DNA of 64,000 nt. Origin: Halopseudomonas phragmitis. GTDB lineage: Bacteria; Pseudomonadota; Gammaproteobacteria; Pseudomonadales; Pseudomonadaceae. The notes beneath the pieces are model-generated. The model was not told where the DNA came from. It made no database searches and worked only from the letters and a program-made list of their open reading frames with translations. The stretch covers positions 2,937,501 to 3,001,500 of the forward strand of contig NZ_CP020100.1 of the NCBI RefSeq assembly GCF_002056295.1. The letters are read 5' to 3'. Each line of letters starts with the position of its first letter. The stretch's first letter is position 1. Positions 61,971 through 64,000 of this stretch are shown here, in pieces. The translations under genes and the position numbers were made by a program.

Positions 61971-62186
61971 ATGTCTGACCATCATGTCTACAAGAAAGTT
62001 GAAATCGTCGGCTCGTCGAAAATCAGTATCGACGATGCCATCAACAATGCCGTAGCCGAGTGCAGTAAAAGTATCAAGAACGTAGAATGGTTCGAGGTGA
62101 CGGAAACCCGAGGTCATGTCGTCAATGGCAAAGTAGGGCACTTTCAGGTGGTACTGAAAGTGGGATTCCGTATCGAAGGCAGTTAG
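61971..62186 (+). CDS. Dodecin
   Basis: 71 residues, the family size. Sequence MSDHHVYKKVEIVGSSKISI, then the DAINNAVAE helix and W (NVEWFEV) that stacks on flavin. Dodecins form dodecamers that store riboflavin or FMN. Starts 50 bp after the adaptor gene with GGAGG near the ATG. Confidence 0.93.
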   Translation: MSDHHVYKKVEIVGSSKISIDDAINNAVAECSKSIKNVEWFEVTETRGHVVNGKVGHFQVVLKVGFRIEGS

Positions 62187-62220
62187 TCTGCTCGAGCCAA
62201 AAGGAGCTTAAAGCGCGGTT

Positions 62221-63093
62221 ATGACGGCAACACTACCCGAAGGTCTGGCGCTGACCCGCAATGCGCACGGCCGAGAGTTCATCCAGATCAACCATCCGGC
62301 GGTAACCGCCACCATTGCCTTGGAAGGTGCGCAGGTGATTGACTGCGTACCTGCCGGCAAACAGCCGCTACTGTGGATGAGCCCCATCGACCCGCGCATG
62401 CCGGGCACCGCTCTGCGCGGGGGCATCCCACTGTGCTGGCCATGGTTTGGCAATTCCCGTCCTGGACCTGCCCACGGTATTGCCCGTACCAGTCCGTGGC
62501 AACTGATTGATGCCCAGCGCGATGATCAGCAGGTGCGTCTGCGCCTGGAGCTCGCAGCAGAGCAGATGAAAGCCTTGCTGCCTGATGAACGCTGGCATCT
62601 GCAGGTGGAGTTTGTAATCGGCAAACAGCTGAGCGTCAGCCTCACCAGCACCAACCTTGGCAAGCAGGCGCAACCGCTGAGCCAGGCGCTGCACAGTTAC
62701 CTGCCGGTAGCCGATATCACCCAAGCCAGCATTACCGGCCTGGAAGGCTGCCGTTACATCGACCAGCTGACCAGCCAGGAACACCGGGCCCAACCTGGGC
62801 CAATCCTGATCGATCAGGAAGTCGACCGCATCTATTACGACCATACCGCACCGGTGATCCTGCACCAGCACAACGGCCGCTGCCTGGAAGTCACTCGCGA
62901 AGGTAGTCACTCACTGGTGGTCTGGAACCCCTGGCAGGCCAAAGCCGCCAGACTCAGCCAGTTTCCCCAGGATGGCTTTCGCCAGATGGTCTGCCTGGAA
63001 GCCAGCAACGCCGGGCCTGATGCTCGCGTGCTTGAACCAGGGCAAAGCCATACACTGGTAACCCGGATTCGCCAGGTGCCGGGGACCGGCTGA
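62221..63093 (+). CDS. D-hexose-6-phosphate mutarotase (aldose-1-epimerase fold)
   Basis: 290 residues with GTALRGGIPLCWPWFG near residue 62 and HGIARTSPW near 85, followed by HSYLPVAD near 160 with the catalytic His and Asp/Glu pattern of the YeaD family. It interconverts anomers of glucose 6-phosphate-like hexose phosphates. Monocistronic start after 34 bp from the dodecin gene; converges with the truncated hemoglobin gene. Confidence 0.93.
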   Translation: MTATLPEGLALTRNAHGREFIQINHPAVTATIALEGAQVIDCVPAGKQPLLWMSPIDPRMPGTALRGGIPLCWPWFGNSRPGPAHGIARTSPWQLIDAQRDDQQVRLRLELAAEQMKALLPDERWHLQVEFVIGKQLSVSLTSTNLGKQAQPLSQALHSYLPVADITQASITGLEGCRYIDQLTSQEHRAQPGPILIDQEVDRIYYDHTAPVILHQHNGRCLEVTREGSHSLVVWNPWQAKAARLSQFPQDGFRQMVCLEASNAGPDARVLEPGQSHTLVTRIRQVPGTG

Positions 63094-63102
63094 GCCCTGA
63101 AG

Positions 63103-63540
63103 TTACTGGGTGTCAGGCTCGCGACGGGCTCTGGCAGCCTGGACCACGCGATCAGCCGGCACCCGTAACTGACGCAGCAGATACTCCTTGAACTCCGGAT
63201 GCCAGGGTTGGCGATCAATGGCCTGGGCCATACAGCCAAGCCAGGCATCACGCTCAGGCTCACCGATCGGCCAGCGCGCGTGAAAGCTCGGAATACTGAT
63301 CTGGCCATAACGCTCAAGGAACAACCTTGGTCCACCAAGCCAACCACACAGGAAGCGGGTGAGCTTATCGCGCGCTTCAGTCAGATCCTCTCTGTGCATG
63401 GCACGAATATCGGTCGCATCGGGCAAGCTATCCATGATCTGGTAAAAATCGTCGACCAGTTGTCGAATACCGTCATAACCGCCAGCAGCTTGAAAAGACG
63501 CATCTTCCTGACCGTAGCGAGGCTTGTTTGAATCGTTCAT
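63103..63540 (-). CDS. Group II truncated hemoglobin
   Basis: 145 residues: the N-terminal YGQEDASFQAAGGYDGIRQLVDD (positions about 9-31, read in shorter parts), the distal pocket FYQIMDS, the proximal region LSGW-type sequence LCGWLGGPRLFLERYG near residue 75 and RWPIGEPERDAWL, which identify group II trHb. It binds oxygen or NO; likely in NO or redox stress. It is upstream of, and in the same direction as, the partial hydrolase, but separated by a 185 bp gap. Confidence 0.9.
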   Translation of the reverse strand: MNDSNKPRYGQEDASFQAAGGYDGIRQLVDDFYQIMDSLPDATDIRAMHREDLTEARDKLTRFLCGWLGGPRLFLERYGQISIPSFHARWPIGEPERDAWLGCMAQAIDRQPWHPEFKEYLLRQLRVPADRVVQAARARREPDTQ

Positions 63541-63674
63541 GGGGACTCAGGCAATAGAGTGGAAGCAGGGGGTATTGTAGAGGCTGATCTGTGCCACTTG
63601 CATAGGCTAATACGTAATTTAACATAATATACATTATACGAACTCAAAGATCAGGCTCACGCACTACAATATAA

Positions 63675-63706
63675 AGCCGTCCGCAGATTTTCACCTGCGG
63701 ACGGCT
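63675..63706 (-). terminator. Terminator of the alpha/beta hydrolase gene
   Basis: A perfect 12 bp stem (agccgtccgcag 63675-63686 with ctgcggacggct 63695-63706), loop 8 bases; on the minus strand it is followed by a T-rich stretch (63670 region) and lies 20 bp beyond the hydrolase stop. Confidence 0.85.
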
Positions 63707-63725
63707 TGTTCAAACAGCTGGACAT

Positions 63726-64000
63726 TCAGTTCTTCAGAAACTCCAGCAGATCCTGGTTGAAGCGATCTTTGTGCGTGTCAGTTAAGCCATGCGGCGCACC
63801 CGGGTAAACAATCAGTTTCGCGCCTTTGACCTGATCGGCTGACGCCTGTCCGGAAATATCGAGCGGTACGATCTGGTCGTCATCACCGTGAATGACCAGT
63901 GTCGGTACGTCGAACCTCTTCAGGTCCTCACGGAAATCGGTGGCCGAAAACGCTGCGATCGAGTCAAAGGTGTTCTTGTGGCCTGCCTGCATACCCTGAG
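63726..64000 (-). CDS. Alpha/beta hydrolase (partial, 5' part outside window)
   Basis: The visible C-terminal 90 or so residues contain the catalytic Asp region [13 protein letters not shown] and the catalytic His in [10 protein letters not shown]. The frame stays open to the right edge, so the start lies beyond 64000. The spacing is that of chloroperoxidase/esterase-type alpha/beta hydrolases. A terminator follows the stop codon. Confidence 0.88.
   Translation of the reverse strand, partial: QGMQAGHKNTFDSIAAFSATDFREDLKRFDVPTLVIHGDDDQIVPLDISGQASADQVKGAKLIVYPGAPHGLTDTHKDRFNQDLLEFLKN

Overview
The window looks like chromosome of a Pseudomonas-type gammaproteobacterium; genus placement within Pseudomonadaceae (for example the Halopseudomonas or stutzeri-like groups) is inference. 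The reasons are the gacA-uvrC-pgsA-tRNA-Gly order with a TTG-started gacA, a complete fapABCDEF functional-amyloid operon, the etfD-type/etfBA locus and high-GC codon use.

Layout. (1) 1-1206: a truncated beta-lactamase-fold hydrolase and a YkgJ-type cysteine-cluster protein. (2) 1258-10829: a divergent cluster of circularly permuted ATP-grasp, alpha-E and transglutaminase/DUF2126 proteins, present both as separate genes and as an ATP-grasp/alpha-E fusion, with a palindromic operator array between the two arms. It ends in a 146 bp MITE-like element whose terminal repeat overlaps the last stop codon. (3) 11048-14682: electron-transfer-flavoprotein module (ETF-QO divergent from etfB-etfA). (4) 14807-23046: acyl-CoA ligase, a two-gene unit of unknown function whose first protein resembles the N-terminus of ISL3 transposases, a DnaQ-like exonuclease overlapping a cNMP/CBS/DUF294 protein, and a PrpE-type synthetase. 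(5) 23289-29675: gacA, uvrC, pgsA, tRNA-Gly, a DUF4212/acetate-type symporter pair, tRNA-Cys.

(6) 29687-42951 is the most interesting part. A tRNA-Leu(UAA) gene is split in its anticodon loop by a 13.2 kb integrated element. The two tRNA halves lie at the ends, sharing a 9 bp core, and the element carries its own complete, diverged tRNA-Leu(UAA) gene. The element holds a tyrosine integrase, an AlpA-like regulator overlapping a Prim-Pol/SF3-helicase replication protein, an iteron-rich putative origin just 3' of that gene, and a leftward operon that includes a terminase-small-subunit-like gene. It also carries a restriction-modification cargo with a type I-like methylase, a half-size specificity subunit and a separate PD-(D/E)xK nuclease (AhdI-like layout). 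No capsid, tail or lysis genes were recognised. This is the gene set of a phage satellite (PICI-like), and the tRNA replacement is unusual.

(7) 42952-49636: fapABCDEF with a good sigma-54 promoter and three 18 bp palindromes upstream, and a VpsR-like sigma-54 activator gene convergent with fapF. (8) 49847-64000: UDP-glucose dehydrogenase, a TonB receptor with a Fur-box-like site, an AraC/GyrI-like regulator, glutathione reductase, a TRIC-family channel, a PCu(A)C copper chaperone, a PilZ protein, a MacB/DevABC-like export system, dodecin, hexose-phosphate mutarotase, truncated hemoglobin and a partial alpha/beta hydrolase.

All assignments come from reading motifs, gene order and start sites by eye; no database search was run.
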